Below, piece after piece: positions 1-7,126 of a stretch of 10,074 nt of DNA. The notes beneath the pieces were generated by a model. That model did not search any database and had not been told where the DNA came from. It was given only the letters and a program-made list of their open reading frames with translations. A program made the translations under genes and the position numbers. The stretch is from NCBI GenBank assembly GCA_029779385.1, contig JAKPAQ010000127.1:1-10074 (forward strand). Reading direction: 5' to 3'. How positions within the stretch are numbered: position 1 is the first letter of the stretch; the number at the start of each line of letters is the position of its first letter. This stretch comes from Actinomycetes bacterium (lineage in GTDB: Bacteria > Actinomycetota > Actinomycetes > Propionibacteriales > Nocardioidaceae).

Positions 1-1
1 C

Positions 2-109
2 GGCACCAAGCCACTGATCGACTCGGTGATCCCAATGGAACAGGCCGCCGACGGAATCGCTCGGATTGCCGCCGGTGACGTGTTCGGCAAGATCGTCCTG
101 ACCCGCTGA
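2..109 (+). CDS. C-terminal end of a medium-chain dehydrogenase/reductase (zinc-type alcohol dehydrogenase or quinone oxidoreductase), partial
   Basis: Frame 2 is open from the window edge to the TGA at 107-109 and encodes the last 35 residues of a protein that starts outside the window. The tail has the pattern usual at the C-terminus of MDR-superfamily NAD(P)H-dependent oxidoreductases: a K-P-L-I-D-S-V segment, then M-E-Q-A-A-D-G-I near the end of the catalytic fold, then G-D-V-F-G-K-I-V-L-T. In that family the segment closes the catalytic domain after the Rossmann fold. The catalytic and cofactor-binding parts are not visible, so substrate and zinc dependence cannot be judged. The gene converges on the kgd/DUF6104 unit. 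The family call is by motif recall only. Confidence 0.7.
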   Translation, partial: GTKPLIDSVIPMEQAADGIARIAAGDVFGKIVLTR

Positions 110-125
110 CTCGACTTTGAGTCAG
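106..125. terminator. Possible bidirectional hairpin between convergent genes
   Basis: A 7-bp inverted repeat (CTGACTC at 106-112, GAGTCAG at 119-125) with a 6-nt loop overlaps the stop codon of the forward dehydrogenase and lies 6 nt past the stop of the reverse DUF6104 gene. The position suits a shared terminator for converging transcripts. There is no U-tract on either side, so it is at best a weak or Rho-assisted terminator. Confidence 0.35.
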
Positions 126-130
126 GCGAC

Positions 131-310
131 TTATTCGTCGTCTTCGTCGTCTAGCCGGGCCAACCAAGTCGCCAACCGTTCAACCGGCGTCTCAAAATCA
201 GGATTTAGATCCACGAACAGCGACAACTGTTCGGCCAGCCACGCGAACGAGAATTCCTCCTCGCCGCGCCTGCTGGTCAACTCCTCGATACCACGGTCGG
301 TGAAGTACAT
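131..310 (-). CDS. Small conserved actinobacterial protein, DUF6104 family
   Basis: This is a 59-residue acidic protein with ATG at 308-310 and TAA at 131-133. It opens M-Y-F-T-D-R-G-I-E-E-L and carries a W-L-A-E-Q-L...F-V-D-L-N-P-D-F-E-T-P-V-E-R-L-A-T-W-L-A-R-L core ending in a D-D-E-D-D-E tail. I recognise this from memory as the family called DUF6104, found beside kgd in Streptomyces relatives; its function is unknown. The ATG is only 4 nt after the kgd stop (TGA at 315-317) and has no clear Shine-Dalgarno sequence, which suggests translational coupling to kgd. There is no signal peptide or membrane segment, so it should be cytosolic. Co-transcription with kgd hints at an accessory or regulatory role in 2-oxoglutarate metabolism, but that is inference. 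The length appears complete for the family. Confidence 0.88.
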   Translation of the reverse strand: MYFTDRGIEELTSRRGEEEFSFAWLAEQLSLFVDLNPDFETPVERLATWLARLDDEDDE

Positions 311-314
311 CGGC

Positions 315-3300
315 TCAGGCGAACGCTCGGGCCATTAGATCCTTGGCCTCGGTCAGGTGGACCGCATGCGATCCGGTCGACGGCGCCGAGGACTCGGCGC
401 GAGTCACGTGAGTCATCGGCACGTTGAACGCATCACGCAGATGGACGGCAACATGCGGCCAAGGACCCTGGTTCTCCGGCTCATCTTGGACCCAACGAAT
501 CTCACGCAGGTTCGGGTACTTCGCCAGTTCGGCGCGAATCTCCTCGACCGGCCGCGGGTACAACTGCTCGAGGCGAGCGATCGCGGTCGTGGGCGAGTCA
601 CCTTCGCGCTTCTTGCGCTCGGTCATCAAGTCCCAAGTGACCTTGCCAGAGCACAACAGCACCCGTTCGACCTTCGAAGCGTCGACGAGATCGTCGCCAA
701 TGACCGGGCGGAAGGTTCCGCTGGTGAAGTCTTCTGGCTGGCTGGTGGCTTGCTTGTTGCGCAGCATTGACTTCGGCGTGAAGACGATCAGCGGACGATG
801 CTCGGCCTCTAGGTTCTGTCGGCGCAGCAGGTGGAAGTACGAGGCCGGAGTCGACGGCTGAGCCACCGTGAACTCGTCATTGGCCGCAAGGGTCAAGAAT
901 CGCTCGATCCGTCCTGACGAGTGATCTGGGCCTTGGCCTTCGAAGCCGTGTGGCAGCAGCAACACGACACCGGACTTTTGGCCCCACTTGGTTTCGCCGG
1001 AACTGATGTACTCGTCGATCACCGACTGGGCGCCGTTGACGAAGTCACCGAACTGGGCTTCCCACATGGTGAGTGCCTCAGGTCGAGCAACCGAGTAGCC
1101 GTACTCGAAGCCGAGGGCGGCATACTCGCTCAGCAACGAGTCGTAGACGTGGAAGTTGGCCTGGTTTTCACCAACATGTTGTAGCGGGGTCCACTCGTCG
1201 GCATTTATCCGGTCAATGACCGTGGCGAAGCGAGTCGTGAACGTGCCACGTCGCGAATCCTGGCCGACCAGTCGAACCGGTCGACCTTCCAAAAGCAACG
1301 AACCCATCGCGATGATTTCGCCGGTGCCCCAGTCGATTGGGCCAGCGGTGATCGACGCTGCGCGACGCTGGAGTTGCGGCAGCACCTTCGGGTGGACGGT
1401 GAAGCCGTCAGGAACCGCGGTGTAAGCGTCGGCAACCGCCTTCAACGTCTCAGAAGTGACCGAAGTGACGAGCACTTCGTCGAACGGCTTGTCCGGGTAA
1501 TCGGGCGTCCGGGTGTACTCGGCCGCATCATATTCGGCTTGGCGGACGCTGGTGAAGTTCTGTTCGAGCAACTTCTGATACTCCAGCAGGGCCTGCTCGG
1601 CCTCTTCGAGCGTGATGTCGCCGCGACCGACTAGGGCCTCGGTGTAGAGCTTTCGCACCGACTTCTTCTGCTCGATCGTGTCGTACATGAGTGGCTGGGT
1701 GAAGCTCGGGTCGTCGCCTTCGTTGTGACCGCGTCGGCGGTAGCAAATCAGGTCGATGACGACGTCCTTGTGGAAGGTCGCTCGGTATTCGTACGCCAAC
1801 TGAGCCGCCCGGATGCAAGCTTCGGGGTCGTCGCCGTTTACGTGGAAGATGGGCGCTTGGACCATCCGGGCCACGTCGGTGCAGTAGGTCGAAGAACGCG
1901 ACGAGGACGGGCTCGTGGTGAAACCAACCTGGTTGTTGACGATCACGTGGATCGTGCCGCCGGTGCGGTAACCGCGAAGCTGCGAGAGGTTGAGCGTCTC
2001 GGCTACTACGCCTTGGCCAGCAAAGGCCGCGTCGCCGTGGACGAGGACCGGCAGCACCGGGAACTCTTCGCCGCGGTCGAGAACGTCCTGCTTGGCTCGG
2101 GCGATGCCCTCGAGTACCGGATCGACGACTTCGAGGTGCGACGGGTTTGCCGCCACCGAAACCTTGATCTTGTCGCCCTTGACTGAGGTGAACTCGCCAT
2201 CGACGCCAAGGTGATACTTGACGTCGCCCGAACCCTGAACGGTCCGCGGGTCAATATTGCCTTCAAATTCGCGGAAGACTAGTTCTGGTTCCTTGCCGGC
2301 GATGTTCACCAGGACGTTGAGTCGACCACGGTGAGCCATGCCGATGCAGACTTCTTCGAGTCCATCTGCCGCAGCGTTGTCGCAGACCTCATCGAGCAAC
2401 GCGACGACGGTCTCGCCGCCTTCGAGGCTGAAGCGCTTCTGGCCAACGAACTTGGTCTGCAAGAACGTCTCGAATGCCTCGGCCTGATTCAACTTTTGCA
2501 GAATCCGCAACTGCTCTTCGCGGGCGAGTTTCGTGTGGGGGATTTCGAGTCGATCTTGGAACCAGGCGCGTTCGACCGGCTCCTGCAGGTGCATGTACTC
2601 GGTGGCCATCGTGCGGACGTAGGAGTCACGCAAGATGCCCAAGATCTCGCGAAGCTTCATGAACCGTTTGCCGGCCGCGGCGCCGAACGAGCCGACTGGG
2701 AACTCGCGGTCAAGGTCCCACAACGTCAGTCCGTGCGAGGCGATGTCGAGGTCTTGGTGAGTCCGCTGCCGGTATTCGATCGGGTTGATGTCTGCCATCA
2801 AGTGACCACGTACGCGGAACGCGTGAATCAGCTCGAGGACTCGGGCTTGGCGATCGACGTCGTCGTCGCGGCTTACCGCGATATCGCTCGCCCACCGAAT
2901 CGGTTCCGATGGGATTCGAAGCGAACGGAAGATGTCGTCGTAGAAGCCGTTTTCGCCGAGCAACAGTTGGTGGACTCGACGCAGGAATTCGCCAGACTGA
3001 GCGCCCTGGATAACCCGGTGATCGTAGGTCGAGGTGAGAGTCATCATCTTGGAGATCGCCAACTGAGCGATCGTGTGCTCGGACGCACCTTGGAATTCGG
3101 GCGGGTACTCCATCGAACCCACGCCGATGATGACGCCTTGGCCAGCCATCAGGCGAGGGACCGAGTGGTTGGTGCCGATTCCGCCCGGGTTGGTCAAACT
3201 GATTGTCGTGCCTTGGAAGTCGACGACCTCGAGTTTGCCATTGCGCGCCTTGCGGACGATGGTTTCGTAGGCGCGCCAGAACTGCGCGAAATCCATCGTC

Positions 3301-4004
3301 TCGGCGGCCTTGATGCTCGGTACGAGCAATTGGCGCGAACCATCAGCCTTTTGTACGTCGATCGCCAAACCAAAGTTGACGTGTTCGGGCTTCAACTGAA
3401 CCGGCTTGCCGGCCTCGTTGACTTCAAAGCCGGTGTTCATCTCTGGCATTGCCTTCATCGCTTGGACGATGGCGAAGCCGATCAGGTGGGTGAACGAGAC
3501 TTTGCCGCCGCGGGCCCGAGCGAGGTGGTTGTTGATGACGATGCGCTGGTCGAACAGCAACTTCACCGGCACCGAGCGCACACTCGTCGCGGTTGGGACG
3601 GTAAGGCTCGAATCCATGTTTGCTGCGGTTCGAGCCGCGGCGCCCTTGAGGACGACTTTCTCTACGTCGCCGCTGCTCGGGGCAGCAGCGGCCGGTGCCG
3701 GCTTCGCTGCCGGTTTCGGCGTTGCCTTTTCCGCTGGATTTGCTGCCGCCGATGTCGGTGCTGCCGCCGCTGGCGGGGCTACTGGCGATGTGGCCGGTGC
3801 AGCCGGTGCGGGCTTGCTTGCGGTTGCCGCGGCGGAGCCGTTTGTCCCATACCCCCCTTCGCGGAAGAAGGCCGCCCACTTCTCATCTACAGAAGATGGA
3901 TCTGCAGTGAAGCGGTCGTACATGTCTTCGACGAGCCATTCGTTGCTGCCGAAATCGCGGTGGGAAGCGTCGGATGCCGACACGTTGGGTGAGGACTCGG
4001 CCAC
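315..4004 (-). CDS. kgd: Multifunctional 2-oxoglutarate dehydrogenase E1 / dihydrolipoyl succinyltransferase-like protein (Kgd/OdhA)
   Basis: This is the thiamine-diphosphate enzyme that decarboxylates 2-oxoglutarate in the TCA cycle; in actinobacteria it works with the pyruvate dehydrogenase E2 and lipoamide dehydrogenase in a mixed complex. I prefer the GTG at 4002-4004 (1229 residues, close to the roughly 1230 of mycobacterial Kgd). An ATG-like extension to 4157 adds 51 residues with no family resemblance, and a purine-rich G-G-A-A-G-A-G-G lies 11 nt upstream of the GTG. Order: N-terminal helix with F-G-S-N-E-W-L-V-E-D-M-Y (about 18-29); Ala/Pro-rich linker (50-115) with no lipoyl domain; E2-type acyltransferase domain (136-350) with catalytic His329 in T-S-T-Y-D-H-R-V; then E1, with G-M-A-H-R-G-R-L-N at 555-563, the ThDP/Mg motif H-G-D-A-A-F-A-G-Q-G from 656 through N-N-Q-V-G-F at 690-695, and R-R-R-G-H-N-E-G-D-D near 756-765. 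The C-terminal transketolase-like part has G-Q-D-S-R-R-G-T-F (914-922) and L-P-H-G-F-E-G-Q-G-P-D-H (about 1017-1028). No key residue is missing. In mycobacteria and corynebacteria this enzyme is inhibited by the FHA protein GarA/OdhI; nothing in this window tests that. Confidence 0.97.
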   Translation of the reverse strand: MAESSPNVSASDASHRDFGSNEWLVEDMYDRFTADPSSVDEKWAAFFREGGYGTNGSAAATASKPAPAAPATSPVAPPAAAAPTSAAANPAEKATPKPAAKPAPAAAAPSSGDVEKVVLKGAAARTAANMDSSLTVPTATSVRSVPVKLLFDQRIVINNHLARARGGKVSFTHLIGFAIVQAMKAMPEMNTGFEVNEAGKPVQLKPEHVNFGLAIDVQKADGSRQLLVPSIKAAETMDFAQFWRAYETIVRKARNGKLEVVDFQGTTISLTNPGGIGTNHSVPRLMAGQGVIIGVGSMEYPPEFQGASEHTIAQLAISKMMTLTSTYDHRVIQGAQSGEFLRRVHQLLLGENGFYDDIFRSLRIPSEPIRWASDIAVSRDDDVDRQARVLELIHAFRVRGHLMADINPIEYRQRTHQDLDIASHGLTLWDLDREFPVGSFGAAAGKRFMKLREILGILRDSYVRTMATEYMHLQEPVERAWFQDRLEIPHTKLAREEQLRILQKLNQAEAFETFLQTKFVGQKRFSLEGGETVVALLDEVCDNAAADGLEEVCIGMAHRGRLNVLVNIAGKEPELVFREFEGNIDPRTVQGSGDVKYHLGVDGEFTSVKGDKIKVSVAANPSHLEVVDPVLEGIARAKQDVLDRGEEFPVLPVLVHGDAAFAGQGVVAETLNLSQLRGYRTGGTIHVIVNNQVGFTTSPSSSRSSTYCTDVARMVQAPIFHVNGDDPEACIRAAQLAYEYRATFHKDVVIDLICYRRRGHNEGDDPSFTQPLMYDTIEQKKSVRKLYTEALVGRGDITLEEAEQALLEYQKLLEQNFTSVRQAEYDAAEYTRTPDYPDKPFDEVLVTSVTSETLKAVADAYTAVPDGFTVHPKVLPQLQRRAASITAGPIDWGTGEIIAMGSLLLEGRPVRLVGQDSRRGTFTTRFATVIDRINADEWTPLQHVGENQANFHVYDSLLSEYAALGFEYGYSVARPEALTMWEAQFGDFVNGAQSVIDEYISSGETKWGQKSGVVLLLPHGFEGQGPDHSSGRIERFLTLAANDEFTVAQPSTPASYFHLLRRQNLEAEHRPLIVFTPKSMLRNKQATSQPEDFTSGTFRPVIGDDLVDASKVERVLLCSGKVTWDLMTERKKREGDSPTTAIARLEQLYPRPVEEIRAELAKYPNLREIRWVQDEPENQGPWPHVAVHLRDAFNVPMTHVTRAESSAPSTGSHAVHLTEAKDLMARAFA

Positions 4005-4147
4005 GGCCTGAATCGCCTCTTCCGGGGGAGTGCGTGCGTTGTGCGCAGACGGGTGAACTTTACAAAGCCTAACGCGCGGGGGGTCGGTTCCGCAGGTAGG
4101 TCCAAACAAAGTCGATAGACGGTGAACAATCTGCGACGAACGTGTGA

Positions 4148-4166
4148 CCAGCGGCACACCGCTTGG
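4148..4166 (-). terminator. Possible weak hairpin downstream of the OsmC gene
   Basis: CCAGCGG and CCGCTTGG flank a 4-nt CACA loop, giving a 5-7 bp GC-rich stem with one bulged T, 17 nt beyond the OsmC stop on the reverse strand. It lacks a U-tract. It could end the osmC transcript or sit in the kgd leader. Support is weak. Confidence 0.22.
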
Positions 4167-4183
4167 GTCAAAACCTGCAGCAG

Positions 4184-4630
4184 TTAGCTTGTTTCTAAGG
4201 CGGCGTCGAGGGTCACTTCATCCACTCCGTCAAGGGCCTTGCTGACGGGGCACGTTTCCTTTGCCTGCTCGGCGATTTCAAGGAAACTTTGTTCGTCGAT
4301 GTTTTCCACTTCGGCCCGGACCGTCAGTGCGATTCGTCCGATTTTGAAGCCGCCATCCGGATCGGGCCCAAGCGATACGTCTGCGGTGGTTTCGACTGCG
4401 ATCGGGGTGGCGCCGGCCTGGCCAAGTAGTGCGGTGAGTTGCATCGTGTAGCAAGACGAGTGAGCCGCGGCGATCAACTCTTCGGGGTTTGTCGCCCCAC
4501 CGCCATCGTCGGAGGAGCGTTTCGGGAAGGACATGTCGAAGGTGCCCAGTCCCGACGAGGTCAGTTCCACTTGGCCGGACCCGTCGTTGAATCCGCCGTC
4601 CCAAGCGGTGCGTGCAGTGCGTGTTGGCAT
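4184..4630 (-). CDS. OsmC-family peroxiredoxin-like protein (organic hydroperoxide defence)
   Basis: This 148-residue cytosolic protein belongs to the OsmC/Ohr superfamily, thiol peroxidases that reduce organic hydroperoxides with a pair of cysteines. The start M-P-T-R-T-A-R-T-A-W matches the usual OsmC N-terminus and is preceded by GGAGG with a 4-nt gap. An upstream GTG/ATG-type extension to 4660 (10 residues) is less likely. Cys60 lies in N-P-E-E-L-I-A-A-A-H-S-S-C and Cys127 in E-T-C-P-V-S-K-A-L, the two reactive cysteines of the family; the glutamates at 50-51 are also in their expected place. The sequence G-Q-V-E-L-T-S-S-G-L-G-T near residue 19 points to the OsmC branch rather than Ohr. 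It lies 89 bp behind the CLC gene and 179 bp ahead of kgd in the same direction, so it probably has its own promoter. Osmotic or oxidative induction is typical for the family but is not shown by the sequence. Confidence 0.93.
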   Translation of the reverse strand: MPTRTARTAWDGGFNDGSGQVELTSSGLGTFDMSFPKRSSDDGGGATNPEELIAAAHSSCYTMQLTALLGQAGATPIAVETTADVSLGPDPDGGFKIGRIALTVRAEVENIDEQSFLEIAEQAKETCPVSKALDGVDEVTLDAALETS

Positions 4631-4677
4631 ACGTCCTCCATTGGTCGAAGCCACCTTCATTCGGGCAGCTAGTTCGA

Positions 4678-4685
4678 CCGTACGG
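4678..4685. promoter_or_regulatory. Short palindrome upstream of the OsmC gene, possible operator
   Basis: CCGTACGG is a perfect 8-bp palindrome 47 bp upstream of the OsmC start codon, with partly symmetrical flanks. Its position between the CLC stop and the OsmC start fits an operator or promoter element. Palindromes of this size also arise by chance in GC-rich DNA, and I see no convincing -35/-10 pair around it. Confidence 0.15.
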
Positions 4686-4719
4686 CCAACGTTCGGAGTC
4701 GACCACTTTTGGGCGCGGT

Positions 4720-6015
4720 TTAGGCGACCGGTTCGGTGACCTCGGTCGGCCGATCCAAGGCTAGGTTCGTCAGAAGTGCCGCAAGGGCGGCGAACACAGT
4801 CGCGGGGACGGCATCAAAGCCGGCAGTGCCGGTCAGCAGAATCGCGAAAACGAGCGCGCTAAAGATCAGGCGAGTCGAGGCGGCCATCCCGGCGGCTGTG
4901 CCGACGGCAACTGCCCACGTGATCGAACCGTCGAAAATGTTTACGCAAATTGCGCACATTGCGACCGAGAGAAAAATGGCCGGGAAAACCATTCCGCCAC
5001 GAAAGCCACAACCCAAACAGATCGCGTAGCCGACGCCCTTGGCGGCAATGATCAGCAACAAGATGACGATTGAACCTTCGGTGACAGTCTCGGCGATCGC
5101 GCTTTGGCCACTGAACAGGATCTGATCGTAGGTAGCGCCGAGCAGGCTCGCGCCCTGGGCTAACAGTCCTACGGCCAGCCCGCCCGCCAACAGCGTCCAG
5201 GTCATCCCGACTCGACGTGGCCCTTGGATTTCGAGGTGTTTGGCGGCCTTGGTGGCGGCTCGCACCGCGAGAGTAGTTAGGACTCCGATCGCAATCGCGA
5301 GGAGCAGATCGATGACACGGGTGCCTTCGTAGATCGGCAGGTCCGGAACTTTTAGTGAGATGGCTTCGAGTCCGGCCCAAGGGCCAAGCCCAACAAACAA
5401 CAGGTAGCCGATTGCTGCTGCAGCAAGCCCAGGAAGGATGAACAAGACGATTGCCGAGCCGGCCGCTAAGCCAGATTCAAGTAGCATGATCCCGGCCACG
5501 AGTGGGCCGCCAAAGAGTGCGGAGATGGCTGAGAACGAGCCGGCAGTGCCGAGCATCCGCTCGGTGGAACGATCGAGCTTTAGCCAGGCGACGATGCCAA
5601 GGCCAATCGCCGAACCGAGGGCGATCAGCGGTGCTTCAGGGCCGAGGATTGCACCGAACGCGAGCGTGCCAAAGGCCGCGAGCACCACGCCTGGGGCATA
5701 GCGAAGTGGTGTCGGATCGCCAGAGATACCTGCGGTGGGTGAGTGTCCACCGTCGCCGGGCAGGAATCGCCGGGCGAGAGCGACCAGCGCTGCGCCCATA
5801 ACCGGCACGCCGACCACGAAGTACCAGGGTGGGCCATCGCTGCCTAATTGCTCGGGAAGGTAGGCCCAAAGGAAATGCTCGGCTTTGTGGACTGCCGACA
5901 GCAGCAGGAGCGCTGCGGCGGCGGCCGGCAAACCGATCAGGGCGCCGATGGCCACGAGTTTTAGGTAGGCCGGTCCAGACATTGACGCCTGCTGCGTACT
6001 GGGGTTTGAACTCAT
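4720..6015 (-). CDS. CLC-family chloride transporter/channel (voltage-gated chloride channel family)
   Basis: This is a 431-residue polytopic membrane protein with about ten hydrophobic segments from residue 17 to 417 and no signal peptide. CLC landmarks are present. G-G-H-S-P-T-A-G-I (89-97) stands where classical CLCs have GSGIP. G-P-E-A-P (125-129) replaces GREGP but keeps the gating glutamate, Glu127. F-G-G-P-L-V-A-G-I-M-L-L-E (168-180) is the conserved helix after it. G-C-G-F-R-G-G-M-V-F-P (335-345) is the GxFxP anion motif. Aligned by eye, the internal proton glutamate of the E. coli antiporter (E203) falls on Ser181, and the chloride-coordinating tyrosine region holds Phe400, so transport mode is uncertain: channel-like conduction or an atypical antiporter. 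No C-terminal CBS domains are present. The ATG at 6013-6015 is supported by GAGGA 4 nt upstream. It precedes the OsmC gene in the same direction, 89 bp away. Confidence 0.92.
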   Translation of the reverse strand: MSSNPSTQQASMSGPAYLKLVAIGALIGLPAAAAALLLLSAVHKAEHFLWAYLPEQLGSDGPPWYFVVGVPVMGAALVALARRFLPGDGGHSPTAGISGDPTPLRYAPGVVLAAFGTLAFGAILGPEAPLIALGSAIGLGIVAWLKLDRSTERMLGTAGSFSAISALFGGPLVAGIMLLESGLAAGSAIVLFILPGLAAAAIGYLLFVGLGPWAGLEAISLKVPDLPIYEGTRVIDLLLAIAIGVLTTLAVRAATKAAKHLEIQGPRRVGMTWTLLAGGLAVGLLAQGASLLGATYDQILFSGQSAIAETVTEGSIVILLLIIAAKGVGYAICLGCGFRGGMVFPAIFLSVAMCAICVNIFDGSITWAVAVGTAAGMAASTRLIFSALVFAILLTGTAGFDAVPATVFAALAALLTNLALDRPTEVTEPVA

Positions 6016-6280
6016 CTGTTCCTCGTAGTCTGGGTTGAAATGATGCGACTCTGATCGTGGCCCCTAGAGTTTCATCTGACAAGTTGCGAACGGGCGTTCC
6101 TGGGCGAAGTCGCTCACTTGAAGGTACGAGATGTAAACCACATTCAAATACTAGAGCGGCTTCCCCTTCGGCAACTTGGTCGCCTGAGGGCCCCGAGCCG
6201 CGGTTCCGAACAGGTAGCTTTCGAGAACCCTCAAGTCGCGTTTTGGTGCCGCACTCCTTGTCGGTTCCACAACTTTCCGC

Positions 6281-6318
6281 GACCGCGAGGATTCTAAAGG
6301 ACCGTGAGGATTCTAAAG
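6281..6318. repeat. 19-bp tandem direct repeat, two copies
   Basis: GACCGCGAGGATTCTAAAG at 6281-6299 is followed at once by a copy with one change (C to T at the fifth base) at 6300-6318. AACTTT at 6271-6276 and AAAGTT at 6315-6320 bracket the pair as a short inverted repeat. It lies about 265 bp upstream of the CLC start and overlaps the last codons of the doubtful reverse ORF. It could be a slippage duplication or a pair of protein-binding sites. Confidence 0.85.
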
Positions 6319-6528
6319 TTCGGCCAGCTCATACACGTTCACGTTTTTCGCCATGCGAAGCAAGCGGGTTCTTGACTCGCAGTCGATTACCGCAAGGCCG
6401 TTTATTCCGGGCGCGGGTGTGTGCGGGTTCATCGCATCGGGTTCAACGAAGCAATGGACATGTTTATCGATGCCGATCCACCCGAGTAACGCCAATTCGC
6501 CGATACGGTGAGTCGGAAAGAAACTCAA
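6313..6528 (-). CDS. Doubtful small hypothetical protein
   Basis: This open frame of 71 codons has a TTG start at 6526-6528 and TAG at 6313-6315. Third-position GC counted by hand is about 65 percent, with lower GC at position 2, a pattern consistent with coding in a GC-rich genome. The product has a hydrophobic-polar mix (I-D-K-H-V-H-C-F-V-E, then N-G-L-A-V-I-D-C-E-S) rather than the Arg/Ser-rich look of shadow frames. I recognise no family. There is no good ribosome binding site, and the frame stays open upstream of the TTG without a better start, so it may be a remnant of an older gene. It diverges from the DUF2510-type gene only 22 bp away, and its 3' end runs into the tandem repeat. Confidence 0.3.
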   Translation of the reverse strand: MSFFPTHRIGELALLGWIGIDKHVHCFVEPDAMNPHTPAPGINGLAVIDCESRTRLLRMAKNVNVYELAEL

Positions 6529-6550
6529 TCGCAGCCCAGAGAGGAATATC

Positions 6551-7093
6551 TTGGCAACCGACCTTCCGCGCCCCTCCCAGGTGCCAGGGTTCGCGGCCTA
6601 CGCAAACCGGGTGCCGACGCACTCGCCGGCTTTGTTGCCAGGCGCTTCAGCAAAGCAGTTGGGGATCCGACATTTAGGAATTTTTGCTCTCGGTACCGCC
6701 GTTTGGGTTTTGGTACTTGCGTTCGTGGATTTGGGCTTTGTCGTTCTTGGGGGCGGCCTCGCTTTGTTCTTGTTGGGCTGGTTCCTTTTGGGGCGAGTCG
6801 GCGATCGATTGATAGCAGAGTTGGATCGGGGGTATGCCTCGTTCAAGATCACTACCGGCTTGTTCTGGTTCCGACACACTGGATGGATTGGTTGGGATTT
6901 CGATGGCGTCTGGGTGCTCGAAAGCGCCGGGGTAGTCGCACCGACGCCCGGAGTCACCGACCCGCCCGGCCTTTACCCTTCGCCGCGCCGCCACGGGCGG
7001 CTCGAGCTTTGGACCGGCTGCAATTGGACGAAGGTTTATCGGGGCTCATTGTCAACTGAAACCGATCCGCAGGTGCAAGACTTAGGCCGTTAG
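6551..7093 (+). CDS. Two-TM membrane protein with C-terminal DUF2510-like motif
   Basis: This 180-residue protein starts with TTG at 6551-6553, chosen because AGAGAGGA sits 5 nt upstream, a strong Shine-Dalgarno sequence. Residues 1-40 are polar. Two hydrophobic segments follow at about 41-58 and 62-81, separated by V-D-L-G, so both ends are probably on the same side of the membrane. A Trp-rich stretch (F-W-F-R-H-T-G-W-I-G-W at 105-115) leads to P-P-G-L-Y-P-S-P...G-R-L-E-L-W...N-W-T (138-160). This resembles the DUF2510 motif of actinobacteria (PxGWYPDP...RYWDGxxWT), with Leu in place of the first Trp and Thr in place of the Asp. DUF2510 function is not established. The TetR gene begins 33 bp downstream in the same direction, so the pair may be co-transcribed. 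The topology is read by eye, and the DUF2510 link is likely but degenerate. Confidence 0.75.
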   Translation: MATDLPRPSQVPGFAAYANRVPTHSPALLPGASAKQLGIRHLGIFALGTAVWVLVLAFVDLGFVVLGGGLALFLLGWFLLGRVGDRLIAELDRGYASFKITTGLFWFRHTGWIGWDFDGVWVLESAGVVAPTPGVTDPPGLYPSPRRHGRLELWTGCNWTKVYRGSLSTETDPQVQDLGR

Positions 7094-7126
7094 ATCCACC
7101 GGCAAAGTTAGCGGAGTGAGCCGCAG

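Larger units (their letters stand above)
6016..6550. other. Weakly coding interval between divergent genes
   Basis: These 535 bases separate the reverse CLC gene from the forward DUF2510-type gene and should hold both promoters. I find no -35/-10 pair I would defend. The interval contains a 19-bp tandem repeat at 6281-6318 and one doubtful reverse ORF at 6313-6528. No tRNA, riboswitch or clear terminator is visible. The forward frame open across 6057-6677 is Arg/Ser-rich and looks non-coding. Confidence 0.5.

Noticed and set aside
2331..3992. Forward open frame of 553 codons antisense to kgd
   Set aside because: It lies wholly within the well-supported kgd gene on the other strand. Its product is low-complexity (Arg/Cys-rich over the Ala/Pro linker region) and has no recognisable domain; long antisense frames are common in GC-rich genes.
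6057..6677. Forward open frame of 206 codons upstream of the DUF2510-type gene
   Set aside because: The product is Arg/Ser/Pro-rich without hydrophobic core or known motif, has no ribosome binding site and overlaps the well-supported start at 6551 in another frame.
6508..7059. Forward frame of 183 codons overlapping the DUF2510-type gene
   Set aside because: Its product is Arg/Gly-rich shadow sequence. The frame starting at 6551 has the strong ribosome binding site, two clear TM helices and the DUF2510-like motif.
7094..7126. Possible TetR operator in the gap before the regulator
   Set aside because: Only 4-bp GCGG/CCGC arms can be drawn; too short to claim an operator.
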